A stretch of DNA of 64,000 nucleotides from Andreprevotia sp. IGB-42. Lineage in GTDB: Bacteria; Pseudomonadota; Gammaproteobacteria; Burkholderiales; Chitinibacteraceae. A model generated the notes under the pieces. The model made no database searches. It was not told the origin of the DNA and was given only the letters and a program-made list of their open reading frames with translations. The stretch lies in contig NZ_WXTX01000005.1 in NCBI RefSeq assembly GCF_009848685.1, positions 295,473-359,472 on the forward strand, given 5' to 3'. Of this stretch, positions 55,030 to 64,000 are shown piece by piece. Numbering within the stretch: the first letter of the stretch is position 1; every line of letters begins with the position of its first letter. Both the position numbers and the translations under genes were made by a program.

Positions 55030-58000
55030 ATGCGTCGTATTGCGAGTGTTGTAGCGGTTTGTTTTTTCCTGATGTGCCACCCGGCTTTCGCCGCAGGGGA
55101 GGGCGCCGGTGTTTCTGCAGTGATGGACAAACTGGATGATTCCATCAGCGCCGGCCTGGCGTCGTCGTCCACGCCTGCTGCCAGCACCACGCTGCAGCAA
55201 CGGCTGGAACGCCTGCAAACCCAGCTGCAGACGGCAGCCGCCCAGCAAGAGGCAGACTTCGCCGCAACAGAGGCCATGCTGCAGCAGCAAAAGCTGCCCG
55301 CAATCATGCTGGAGCGCCACCGCGCAGCCGTGCAGCAATTCCGCACGCAGAACAACAGCTTTACCCAGCGCCTGCAACAGCTGATTGCCAGCAAGGACGA
55401 CAGCAAACGCCGTGCTGATCTCAAGGCACTGCGCGATGACCTGCGCCAATGGCGCGGCCTGCCTGCCAAAACCCGTGGCAGCGATTGGGGCAAAAAGCGC
55501 GACAACACCCGCGCACCCATCGAAACGCCCGCCGGCTTCAAGCGCCAGCTCAGCCTGTTCGGCCTGCGCCCGCTGATGGTGGCCGGCCCGATACCGGCTG
55601 GCACCGTATTGCCGGAAATGCCGGCCTTGCCGGCGCTGCCCACCGCGGCAGACCTGGCCGAAACCGAAGAAGCCCCGCAAACCGCAGAGATCAAGGCACT
55701 GGCTGCGCAGCTGGGCAACAGCCCCGTGCGCATCCACAACTGGGTACGCAACCAGATTGCCTTTATCCCCAGCTACGGGCTGGCACAGGGCGCTGCGCAA
55801 ACGCTGCGCAGCCGTCAGGGCAATGCGTTCGATACCGCCAGCCTCGAGCTGGCACTGCTGCGCGCCGCCGGCATTGCCACGCGCTATAGCTACGGCACCG
55901 TGGAAGTACCGGCTGCTGCCGCACAGCGCTGGCTGAACGTGCGCAACACCGCATCGGTGATTTCACTGCTGCAACAGGGTGGGGTGCCGTTCCGCACGGT
56001 GGAAAGCGCTGGCCAGGTCACCGCATTGCGGCTGGAACACGTGTGGCTGGAAGCCTATGTCGATTACGTGCCCAGCCGTGGCGCCGTCAACCGCAAGCCC
56101 AATACCTGGGTGGTGCTCGATGCCAGCTTCAAGCCGGTAGAGGGCAAGGATGGCCTTGATCTGGCTTCGTCACTCGGCTTCAACGGCCGCGCGGTGCTCG
56201 ATGGCGCGCAAGGCGGCGCACGCTGCACCGCAGAGGGCGCCGGCAACCTCAACATGGCCGCGCTGCAAAGCGCCTACGCCGATTTCGGCGTGCGGCTGGA
56301 TCGTTACGCCGCGCAACTGGGCGCCGATGCGACCGTGCAGGATCTGCTCGGCCAGCGGCTGATCCAGCAAGATACCCCCGCCATCCTGTACGGCACGCTG
56401 CCGTACACGGTGGTAGCGGAGGCGGGCAAGTTCACCGCCATGCCCGCCAGCCTGAAGTGGCACCTGCACTTTGCGCTGTATGCCAATGCCGCCAACCGCA
56501 GCGCCAGCCAGGCCGTGTTGCGTGTCGATACCGCCTTGGCCGCGCAGGCTGGGCAAAGCCTGGCGTTGTCGTTCGTGCCTGCCACCCAGGCCGATGCGGA
56601 TGCCATTGCCGCACTGATGCCGGCCACCGGCAACCCGGCGGATTACCCGGCCGCCTTGCCGGCCTACCTGATCAAGGTAAAGGCCGAACTGCGCCAGGAT
56701 GGCCAGTTGCTGGCCACTGGTGGCGAGTTCACGCTGGGCGATAGCCTGATCGTTGATTCTGCACTGGATGTTGCCGCCAATGGCGCGCAACCGGCAGAGA
56801 GCAAAACCATCCGTGCTGGCGAAACCACCGCCATCGTTGTGGATAGCCAGGGCTTGGGGCAGGGCGATCTGGCCCAGCTGGATCAACGCCTGAAGCAGGT
56901 AGCAGCTGGCCGTGCTGCCGGTAGTGCAGAGTTGCTGCACCAGATCGGCCGCCTGTACTTTGCCAATGCCGACCTCACCGGCCGCTTCAAACAGAAAGCG
57001 GGCAAGGTGGTTGAATACCGCATGCCGTCGCTGGCGCTGGTGGGCCTGCAAACCGAGGCTGTCAGTGCCTACGGCGTGGTCACGCAGCTCAAATACCGCG
57101 GCATCGGCATCGATATCCCCGTGCAGGGCCTGCAAGTTGCCGGCGTGGCACAGGCAGCCAGCGCAGATTACCTGCGCCAGAGCTGGATCAGCCACGCTGC
57201 ACTGGCCAGCCGCGTGCTCGCCCAGGTACTGGGCACCGCAGATCAGGGCTACAGTCCTGTATCCGTGCCCGGCATTCTCAGCCAGGCCAATCAGGGCGGG
57301 CAGACGGTGCGCCTGTTCACCGCCGCCAACATCGCCGGCGTGAACGCGCTGGGGCTGGACGATACCAGCAAGGCCGATATCCGGAGTGCTGCGCAGCAGG
57401 GCCGCCGCATCCTCACTACCGAGCTGGCCGTGGGCGATGCACTGTGGCGCGATAACGGCTACGTAGCGGAAGACCCCGCCAGCCTTGCCAGCAGCTTCAC
57501 GCTGGCCGGCACGCAAAACCAGGCATTCCTTGCCGCCAATGGCGGGCTGAGCTGGCTGGCTTGGGGCAAGGATGCCGCAGTCACCAACCTGCTGAAAGCC
57601 CGTTTCGATAAAGCCCGCGCACTGCAAATCCGCCTGAGCGGCCTGGTGGCCGAGCAGGACGGCACGCGCTGGGCATTCCACACCGCCAAGAACGAAGTGA
57701 CAGGGGGCCTGTTCCTGGCCGGCCTGTCGCAACAAGCCGGCAGCGGCCCTTGCGATTGGCTCAGCCTGCTGATTGCCGGCCAGATCACCGCCAATGGCGG
57801 CGATAACCCCAATGCGGTCAGCAACGCCGCACCCATGATCCAGAGCCAGCCGGTGATTGCCGCCCAGGGCGGCCGCAATTACCGCTACCAGCTCGTGGCC
57901 AGCGATGCCGATGGCGATGTGCTGAGCTACAAGCTGATCAGCGCACCGGGCGGCGTGAGCTTCAGCCCGGCCGGCCTCCTGGCTTGGGATAAAGCCATTG

Positions 58001-61000
58001 TCGGCAGCTACCCCATCGTGCTGCGCGTGGACGATGGTAAAACCTTTACCGAACAGCGCTTTACCCTCACCGTGGGGGCAGAGGCACTGCCGCTGGATAT
58101 CGGCCTGGGCCTGGCGCCATCGGTGATCGATGCCGGCGCCAGCACCACCATCAGTGCCAGCAGCAGTGGCGGCAGCGGTACAGCCCAGCTCACCCTCACC
58201 ATCAACGGCACCCCGGCCACGCTGGATGCCAAGGGCCAGCTGCAATGGCAGGCCCCGGCATCGGGTGCCTACAAGGTGGTGCTGACCGCCAAGGACGGGC
58301 AAGAAACCCAGGTGCGCGAAGCGGTCATCAGCGTGCGCGATGCCAGCGACAGCACTGCGCCGGCGGTCAGCATTGCCAGCCCGGTCAGCGACAGCGCCGT
58401 CAGCAACGCCGTGGTCATCACCGGCTCGGTCAGCGATAGTGCGCTGGCCTACTACAAGGTGATGGTCAAACCTGCTGATAGCGACGACAACGCCTGGCGC
58501 GAAATCGGCAAGGGCTATGCTGCCGTCAGCAATGGCCAACTGGGCCGCTTTGACCCCACCGGCCTGCCCAATGGCTGGTACAAGCTGGCGGTGTTTGCGT
58601 ATGACGTGAACGGCCAGCAAGGCGCCGCCGTGGTGAATCTGGAAGTGATCGGCGATGCCAAGATTGGCCAGTTCTCGCTGTCCTTCGTCGACCTCGACAT
58701 CGACGCCATGGGCATCCCGGTGCGCGTTACCCGCACCTACGACACCCGCCGCAAGGCCGAGGCACTGGACTTTGGTTACGGCTGGACCGTCGATTACCAG
58801 GCCATGCAGGTGCGCAGCAACATCACGCTGGGCCTCAACTGGGAAATCTACAAGCCTTCCGGCAGCCTGGAGCTGTGTGTGCGTTCTGCCGGCCCGCGCC
58901 GGCTGAGCGTCAACATCCCCGGCTTGCCGCTGCAGCGTTTTGAGGCCGCATTGGCCCAGCCCTGCGCGTTTGGCCAGGTACCGCCGGTTGATCTCAAGCT
59001 GAACGCCTTGCCGGGCACCACCAGCCAGCTGGCCGTGGTGCTCGATGGCCCTATCGAGGCACGCGGTGGCCATCTCTACAATATGGGCGGCGATGACGGC
59101 CCCGAGCTGTGGGATCCAAGCCGCTTCAAGCTCACCACGCAAGACGGCCTGGTGTACGAGCTGCAAAAAGGCGTGGGCATCACCCGCGTGACGGATGCCT
59201 ACGGCAACCATCTGGATTACACCCGCAATGGCCTGATCCACAGCGCCGGCGTGCAGATCACCTTCCAGCGCGATGCGCAGGGCCGCATCATCGGCGTGAC
59301 CGATCCGGCCGGCAAGGCACTCACCTACAGCTACGATGCCCGCGGTGACCTGGTCAAGGTGACGGATCGCCTCAAGCAGGACAGCAAGCTCAGCTACAAC
59401 CGCAGCCACGGCCTGGTGGATTACACCGATCCACGCGGCATCCGCGCGGTGCGTTATGAATACGATGATCTGGGCAAGCTGATCGCGGTGATCGATGCGG
59501 ACGGCAAGCGCACCGATGCCACGCACGATGAAATCAACAGCAAGGAAGTCATCAAAGACCGCCGTGGCTACACCACCACCTATGTGTACGATGCCAACGG
59601 CAACATCACCAGCAAGACCGATGCGCTCGGCTTCGTGACGACTTACGGCTACGACGCCAACGGCAATGAAGCCGTGGTGACAGACCCGCTGGGCCACATC
59701 ACCAGGAAGGATTACCACCCGGTCAGCGGTGCGGTCACCAAGGAAACCGATGCACGTGGCTTTGTCACCATCCACGTGCCGGACGAGCGCGGCAACATCA
59801 AGCAAAGTACCGATCCGCTCGGCCGCACCACCACCACCACCTGGGTGGGCAGCTCGCCGGAAATCATCGACCAGCCGGGCGGCCGCCGCACCCGTCTGTT
59901 TGTGGGCGACACCGGCAACCTCAACGCCCTTGGCCTGCCTGGCCAAACCCTGCGCTACGGCTACAACAGCAAGGGCCAGAAAACCAGCGAGACCGACGCC
60001 GCCAGCATCAAGACTGATATCGAGCTGGATGCCAACGGTGCAGAAAAACTGCGCCGCACCTACGCCAAGGACGGCACCACCGTGCTGGCCGTGACCAAGC
60101 AGGAGCGCGATGACGCAGGCCGGGTCACGCAGGATACCGATGCACTGGGGCGTACTACCGGCTACGTCTACAACGGCGCCGGCAAGGTCAGCCAGCAAAC
60201 CGATGCTGCTGGCCGCATCACCAAGTACGACTACGATGCGCAAGCCCGCCTGATCCGCACCACCTACCCGGACGGCCGTAGCGAAACCCAGGGCTGGGAT
60301 GCCGAAAACAACCTCATCAGCAACACCGATGTCGCCGGTCGCACCACGCGCATGGAATACGATGCGCTCAATCGCCTCAGCAAAACCATCTACCCCGATG
60401 GCAGCAGCGAAAGCCAGACCTACGACCCGGCCGGCCGCCAGGACAGCAGCACCGATCGCAACGGCAAGCTCACCAAGTACGAATACGATGCCGCCGGCCA
60501 CCAGACCGCCATCATTGATCCGCTCAACCGCCGTTATGAATACACCTACGATGCGGTGGGCAATCGCGAAACCAGCAAAGACCCGGATGGCAAAGTCACC
60601 ACCTACAAGTACGACGATGCCGATCGCCTGTACAAAACTATCTATCCGGACAACACCTTCACGCTGACCGACTGGCGTGCGGATGGCCGCAAGCAAAGCG
60701 ATACCGATGCCAAGGGCAATGTCACCACCTATGGCTACGACGCCGCGCTAAGGCTGAACCAGGTCACCCAGACCGACAGCAGCGGCCAGTTGCTCACCCA
60801 GTACGGTTACGACGAACTCGGCCAGAAGGTCAGCCAGACCGACGCCCAGCAGCACACCACGCGCTGGACGTATGATGCAGCTGGCCAGCTCAAAACCCGC
60901 ACCCTGCCGGATGGCAAACAGGAAAGCTTCGACTACGACAAACTGGGCCGCCGCAGCACCCATACCGACTTCAACGGCAAAACCACCACCTGGACCTACG

Positions 61001-62988
61001 ACGCCAGCGACCGCATCGCCAGCCGGCTGGATGGCGACGGCAAGAGCAGCTTCTACGGCTACACCGCCAGCGGCCAGGTCAACAGCATCAAGGACGCCCG
61101 CGGCGAAACCCGCTGGCAGTTCGATGCCGCAGACCGCCCAACCCTGCAAACCAACCCGGATGGCAGCACGCTGGCCTGGAGCTATGACAACGCCGGCCAG
61201 ATCGCCACGCGCAGCACAGCTGCAGGTACCGTCAAATACGGTTACGACGCCAACGGCCTGCTCACCACCATCACCGCGCCGGATGGCAAGATCACCACAC
61301 AAACGTGGGACAGCAACAAGCTGCTGGCCAGCATCACCCGCCCCAACGGCACGCAGACCGACTACCAGCGCGACAGCAACGGCCGCATCACGCAGATCGC
61401 CCACAAGAAGGGCGCTGCGGTGCTGGGCGGCACCGGCTACCAGCTGGATGCCGATGGCAAGCGCCTGGCGCGGAATGACTACGACAGCCAGAGCACATTG
61501 GCTGGCAACACCCTCACCAACCCGGCCCGCACAGTCACCTATAAGTACGACCCGCTCAATCGCCTGAAAGAAGAAGCCGTTACCGACCTGCGCAATCCCG
61601 CGCGCAACCGCACCACCGGCTACAGCTACGACGCCGTCGGCAACCGCAAAACGCAAACCCTTACCACCGCAGGCGGCACCAGCAGCAAAACCTACGACTA
61701 CGACGAACGGGATCGCCTCAAAACCATCACCAGCAACAGCGGTGGCAACAACAGCACGACCACCTACAGCTGGGACGATAACGGCAACCTGCTGCAGAAG
61801 ACCGCACCGGGCAGCATCACCCGCTACGGCTGGGATGGCAGAAACCGCCTCATCGACGTCAAGCAAGGCAGCTCCGAGCAAAACCTGCTCAAGATCGCGA
61901 CATACCAATACGACGACAACGGCAACCGTGTAGCCAAGACCGACAAGGACGGCAAAACCACTGCCTACCTGATCGACGAACAGTTCGACTACGCGCAAGC
62001 GGTGCTGGAAACAAATAACGGCAACCGCACCAGCTACCTGTTCGGCAGCCAGTTGCTGGCACAAACCAGTAACGACCAAGGCAGCTACTATCATGCAGAT
62101 GCGCTGGGCAGCACGCAGCAGCTGAGCGATGCCAATGGCAACGCCAGCGCAGCGTTCGAGTATGGTGCGTTTGGCGAACCGCAAACGGCGGAGACACAGG
62201 TCAGCGGCTACCTGTACACGGGCGAGTACCGGGAGCAGGACACGGGGCTGCAGTACAACCGTGCGCGTTGGTATGATGCGGAGAGTGGGCGGTTCATCAG
62301 TCAGGATACGTTTGCGGGTAGCTCAAATCAGCCGTTGACGCTAAATAAATATTTGTATGCTAATGCGGATCCTGCAAATAGCGTAGATCCGAGTGGCTAC
62401 TCAACGACACTCAATGGAGAAATGACTGCCGTCGGTATGTTTAGTAGTTTAGTAAGCTCTGCTATACCCGTATTCACTAGCGTTACTAATGTGACTGCAG
62501 GAAGGCTTCTTGCTGTTTTTGGAGCATCTGTTCTGGTTGGAGATAATGCAATTTTTAATCAAAGTGCTTTAGACAAAGCACGAGATCAATTGCAGAAAGA
62601 TGTTATGGCAAAAGCTGCTGCATTGATTGCGGCGAATAAAGTTATCTACCACTATACAAACGCTGAAAGCGCGATGTCAATTTTTACTGAACGATGTATT
62701 ATGGCAAGCCGGGCATATTATGGCCATCCTGATGGTGCTAATCGCCCAAGTGGCGCTTACGCAACTCATTTCCCTCCTTGGTTTCCAAGGGGGACGGTCG
62801 CGGATCTGCGAGCTTTTTTGTATGCAAAGCGTTCTAAAGCAGATGTGTCGAGCTTCGTTGCGATTTTTAAAGACCCTGCTTGGCAAGATTTGGGATCTGA
62901 AGTTTATAAGCGAGGAAGTCCCGGCGAATGCATCAACGTCGATCCTATTATGATCGGTCCCAATCTGTGGGCAGGCGCAGGTAGTTAA
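55030..62988 (+). CDS. Sec-exported RHS protein with transglutaminase-like domain and C-terminal ART toxin
   Basis: ATG 55030 gives 2652 aa with a signal peptide (MRRIASVVAVCFFLMCHPAFAAGE); an upstream GTG would bury it. After a coiled-coil region (about 40-140), a transglutaminase-like fold spans about 225-375. Its His (H337, EHVWLEAYV) and Asp (D364, VVLDASF) are present, but the catalytic Cys position reads Ala (A266, GNAFDTASL), so it is probably inactive. Cadherin/Ig-like domains (about 940-1200) precede RHS/YD repeats (about 1210-2440) ending in the RHS core (YDAESGRFISQD, NKYLYANADPANSVDPSG). From about 2457 an AT-rich tip carries a predicted toxin with IYHYTNAESAMSIF (H2541) resembling HYD1-type ADP-ribosyltransferases. 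The RHS shell would enclose the toxin. A NADAR-domain gene follows at once. Confidence 0.88.
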   Translation: MRRIASVVAVCFFLMCHPAFAAGEGAGVSAVMDKLDDSISAGLASSSTPAASTTLQQRLERLQTQLQTAAAQQEADFAATEAMLQQQKLPAIMLERHRAAVQQFRTQNNSFTQRLQQLIASKDDSKRRADLKALRDDLRQWRGLPAKTRGSDWGKKRDNTRAPIETPAGFKRQLSLFGLRPLMVAGPIPAGTVLPEMPALPALPTAADLAETEEAPQTAEIKALAAQLGNSPVRIHNWVRNQIAFIPSYGLAQGAAQTLRSRQGNAFDTASLELALLRAAGIATRYSYGTVEVPAAAAQRWLNVRNTASVISLLQQGGVPFRTVESAGQVTALRLEHVWLEAYVDYVPSRGAVNRKPNTWVVLDASFKPVEGKDGLDLASSLGFNGRAVLDGAQGGARCTAEGAGNLNMAALQSAYADFGVRLDRYAAQLGADATVQDLLGQRLIQQDTPAILYGTLPYTVVAEAGKFTAMPASLKWHLHFALYANAANRSASQAVLRVDTALAAQAGQSLALSFVPATQADADAIAALMPATGNPADYPAALPAYLIKVKAELRQDGQLLATGGEFTLGDSLIVDSALDVAANGAQPAESKTIRAGETTAIVVDSQGLGQGDLAQLDQRLKQVAAGRAAGSAELLHQIGRLYFANADLTGRFKQKAGKVVEYRMPSLALVGLQTEAVSAYGVVTQLKYRGIGIDIPVQGLQVAGVAQAASADYLRQSWISHAALASRVLAQVLGTADQGYSPVSVPGILSQANQGGQTVRLFTAANIAGVNALGLDDTSKADIRSAAQQGRRILTTELAVGDALWRDNGYVAEDPASLASSFTLAGTQNQAFLAANGGLSWLAWGKDAAVTNLLKARFDKARALQIRLSGLVAEQDGTRWAFHTAKNEVTGGLFLAGLSQQAGSGPCDWLSLLIAGQITANGGDNPNAVSNAAPMIQSQPVIAAQGGRNYRYQLVASDADGDVLSYKLISAPGGVSFSPAGLLAWDKAIVGSYPIVLRVDDGKTFTEQRFTLTVGAEALPLDIGLGLAPSVIDAGASTTISASSSGGSGTAQLTLTINGTPATLDAKGQLQWQAPASGAYKVVLTAKDGQETQVREAVISVRDASDSTAPAVSIASPVSDSAVSNAVVITGSVSDSALAYYKVMVKPADSDDNAWREIGKGYAAVSNGQLGRFDPTGLPNGWYKLAVFAYDVNGQQGAAVVNLEVIGDAKIGQFSLSFVDLDIDAMGIPVRVTRTYDTRRKAEALDFGYGWTVDYQAMQVRSNITLGLNWEIYKPSGSLELCVRSAGPRRLSVNIPGLPLQRFEAALAQPCAFGQVPPVDLKLNALPGTTSQLAVVLDGPIEARGGHLYNMGGDDGPELWDPSRFKLTTQDGLVYELQKGVGITRVTDAYGNHLDYTRNGLIHSAGVQITFQRDAQGRIIGVTDPAGKALTYSYDARGDLVKVTDRLKQDSKLSYNRSHGLVDYTDPRGIRAVRYEYDDLGKLIAVIDADGKRTDATHDEINSKEVIKDRRGYTTTYVYDANGNITSKTDALGFVTTYGYDANGNEAVVTDPLGHITRKDYHPVSGAVTKETDARGFVTIHVPDERGNIKQSTDPLGRTTTTTWVGSSPEIIDQPGGRRTRLFVGDTGNLNALGLPGQTLRYGYNSKGQKTSETDAASIKTDIELDANGAEKLRRTYAKDGTTVLAVTKQERDDAGRVTQDTDALGRTTGYVYNGAGKVSQQTDAAGRITKYDYDAQARLIRTTYPDGRSETQGWDAENNLISNTDVAGRTTRMEYDALNRLSKTIYPDGSSESQTYDPAGRQDSSTDRNGKLTKYEYDAAGHQTAIIDPLNRRYEYTYDAVGNRETSKDPDGKVTTYKYDDADRLYKTIYPDNTFTLTDWRADGRKQSDTDAKGNVTTYGYDAALRLNQVTQTDSSGQLLTQYGYDELGQKVSQTDAQQHTTRWTYDAAGQLKTRTLPDGKQESFDYDKLGRRSTHTDFNGKTTTWTYDASDRIASRLDGDGKSSFYGYTASGQVNSIKDARGETRWQFDAADRPTLQTNPDGSTLAWSYDNAGQIATRSTAAGTVKYGYDANGLLTTITAPDGKITTQTWDSNKLLASITRPNGTQTDYQRDSNGRITQIAHKKGAAVLGGTGYQLDADGKRLARNDYDSQSTLAGNTLTNPARTVTYKYDPLNRLKEEAVTDLRNPARNRTTGYSYDAVGNRKTQTLTTAGGTSSKTYDYDERDRLKTITSNSGGNNSTTTYSWDDNGNLLQKTAPGSITRYGWDGRNRLIDVKQGSSEQNLLKIATYQYDDNGNRVAKTDKDGKTTAYLIDEQFDYAQAVLETNNGNRTSYLFGSQLLAQTSNDQGSYYHADALGSTQQLSDANGNASAAFEYGAFGEPQTAETQVSGYLYTGEYREQDTGLQYNRARWYDAESGRFISQDTFAGSSNQPLTLNKYLYANADPANSVDPSGYSTTLNGEMTAVGMFSSLVSSAIPVFTSVTNVTAGRLLAVFGASVLVGDNAIFNQSALDKARDQLQKDVMAKAAALIAANKVIYHYTNAESAMSIFTERCIMASRAYYGHPDGANRPSGAYATHFPPWFPRGTVADLRAFLYAKRSKADVSSFVAIFKDPAWQDLGSEVYKRGSPGECINVDPIMIGPNLWAGAGS
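62401..62985 (+). other. Toxin tip of the RHS protein: predicted HYD1-like ADP-ribosyltransferase
   Basis: After the conserved VDPSGY end of the RHS core the DNA becomes abruptly AT-rich, the mark of an exchanged toxin cassette. About 195 residues follow. A hydrophobic segment precedes the core. The core is VIYHYTNAESAMSIFTERCIMASRAYYG followed by GAYATHFPPWFPRGT; the H-Y-T opening and the later GAYAT turn fit the HYD1 family of NAD-dependent ADP-ribosyltransferases. The target is unknown. The call rests on motif pattern alone. Confidence 0.65.
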
Positions 62989-63008
62989 GGTTCTTTGCTG
63001 GGGAATAT

Positions 63009-63935
63009 ATGAAAGAAAAAATAGAAGATTTGGCTAGCTTGAAAGCGTATTTGAGTGCAGGCGGCATTGCTGATTATGTCTTATTTTTTGGACATAGGGC
63101 TAAGCGTGGCGCTGCCGTAGATAAGGCTTGCTTAAGTCAATGGTATCCTGCTGGTTTTTTGTTGGAAGGTATTCAGTATAAAACTGCTGAGCAGTATATG
63201 ATGGCCTCGAAAGCTCGTCTTTTTGGCGATTTTTCTGCAATGAATGCTATTTTGCTTTCTTCTACTCCTGCGGAGGCCAAGTCTTTGGGTAGAAAAGTTA
63301 AAGGGTACGACGAAGCAACGTGGGTTGAGAATCGCATTTCAATTGTGAATGAGGGGAATTATGCAAAGTTCAGTCAAAATCTTGATCTGAAAGATTACTT
63401 GTTAGGTACGGGTTCCTCTATTTTGGTTGAATCTAGTCCTAAGGATAGGATATGGGGTTCTGGTATTGGAGCTGATGATGCCGATGCCCAAAATCCGTTT
63501 GCTTGGACTGGGTTAAACTTGTTGGGTTTTTCATTAATGCATGTTAGAAGAATGCTTGAAATGAAGAGCGAAGATGTATCTGCAATAAGTACAGTAAAAC
63601 TAGTTCTGGAATACTCTGGCTTAGGTGCTTCTGAGTGGGAAAGTCTGGCAAATTTTGATGTTGAATTGCGTGATGGGTCTTGGGATGGGATCGACTGGAA
63701 TTCGATTGATCTTGCAACTTTAAAGAATAAAACAAAAAAATTATGGGAGGAAATTGAGCTGCCAAATGGGGAAGTTATTGATGTTTCGATGTTTGTTGAC
63801 GATACGCTTGGATATAAGATAGACGTAAAGCAAGGTGGAGTGCCAATATGCAGCTGTATTTGTAAATCTTTATTGTTTTTTTCTTTCAAGACAATAAGTA
63901 ATGCGTCGGTAAGCGTCGTTGCAGATTTAAGGTAG
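63009..63935 (+). CDS. NADAR-domain protein (YbiA-like), probable immunity protein of the RHS toxin
   Basis: The 308-aa protein contains a full NADAR domain at about 24-185. The family's signatures are all present: the F26-F27-G-H29 start, YKTAEQYMMASKARLF (57-72), W105-V-E-N-R109 and ILVESSPKDRIWGSG (138-152), then NLLGFSLMHVRRML. NADAR enzymes remove ADP-ribose, for example from guanine in DNA alongside DarT1-type toxins. Residues 195-308 form an extra domain not seen in YbiA; the last 28 (CSCICKSLLFFSFKTISNASV) read oddly and may follow a frameshift. It begins 20 bp after the RHS stop and shares its AT-rich composition, the usual sign of a toxin-immunity cassette. Confidence 0.88.
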   Translation: MKEKIEDLASLKAYLSAGGIADYVLFFGHRAKRGAAVDKACLSQWYPAGFLLEGIQYKTAEQYMMASKARLFGDFSAMNAILLSSTPAEAKSLGRKVKGYDEATWVENRISIVNEGNYAKFSQNLDLKDYLLGTGSSILVESSPKDRIWGSGIGADDADAQNPFAWTGLNLLGFSLMHVRRMLEMKSEDVSAISTVKLVLEYSGLGASEWESLANFDVELRDGSWDGIDWNSIDLATLKNKTKKLWEEIELPNGEVIDVSMFVDDTLGYKIDVKQGGVPICSCICKSLLFFSFKTISNASVSVVADLR

Positions 63936-64000
63936 TTGTTGATAAACTTATCGCCGTCCGCCGGATTAACCCACTCCGGGGAGTAATAATAGGGGACAGG
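63936..64000. other. Window end, no gene seen
   Basis: The last 65 bases hold no frame of note. They end AATAATAGGGGACAGG; a GGGGACAG string of this kind is often found at the edge of REP or IS200-type elements, so a repeat or mobile element may begin just beyond the window. Confidence 0.2.

Noticed and set aside
56170..60696. Minus-strand frame of 1508 codons
   Set aside because: It is antisense to the RHS gene and only reflects its repeats.
59200..62330. Regular repeats that could suggest a CRISPR or satellite array
   Set aside because: They are imperfect RHS/YD peptide repeats in frame, without identical repeats or spacers.

Overview
The window is high-GC DNA, apart from two AT-richer modules, and looks betaproteobacterial. 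A Neisseriales/Chitinibacteraceae-like soil or aquatic chitin user is my best guess. The guess rests on the chitin-binding modules, the sigma-54 and LysR regulators, and overall protein style; the sequence does not prove it.

Region by region. 1-10.8 kb is ordinary accessory content: a partial AraC regulator divergent from an NmrA-type oxidoreductase, a small membrane protein, a probable gene remnant, a VOC/PhnB-like protein divergent from a TetR regulator with twin palindromic operators, a small hypothetical protein, a large secreted metallophosphoesterase with chitin-binding and LamG modules, a LysR regulator, and a sigma-54 activator (EBP). 10.8-40.6 kb is one long, tightly packed + strand operon for an extracellular contractile injection system (eCIS, Afp/PVC-like). 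It encodes sheath, tube, a zinc-ribbon protein, an Ala/Pro-rich protein, the DUF4255 cap, an AAA+ ATPase, a 2196-aa protein with two DUF4157 domains, the CIS_tube/LysM/gpD/gpV/PAAR spike set, gp25, two baseplate J-like proteins, a gpI-like protein, a DUF6519/beta-helix fibre candidate and a last unknown protein. It ends at a strong intrinsic terminator. A good -24/-12 promoter and a cluster of inverted TGTCC half-sites lie between the EBP gene and the first eCIS gene, so the EBP is the obvious candidate activator.

40.6-46.8 kb is a minus-strand ABC transporter of the nitrate/sulfonate/taurine type (ATPase, binding protein, permease) followed by a DUF3604/PHP-like protein and divergent from a GntR/UTRA regulator. 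A fragment closely resembling the middle of tRNA-Thr(UGU) sits between the permease and PHP genes.

47.2-64 kb carries two giant exported proteins in tandem. The first (2544 aa) combines alpha/alpha-toroid, carboxypeptidase-regulatory-like, CxxCH, NHL-propeller and CARDB-like segments. The second (2652 aa) is a Sec-exported RHS protein with a transglutaminase-like fold and an AT-rich C-terminal tip resembling HYD1-type ADP-ribosyltransferase toxins. Immediately downstream, 20 bases away, is an AT-rich gene for a NADAR-domain protein. NADAR proteins remove ADP-ribose, so the pair looks like a polymorphic ADP-ribosylating toxin with an enzymatic, de-modifying immunity protein. This and the sigma-54-controlled eCIS with its double-DUF4157 giant are the two most interesting systems here.
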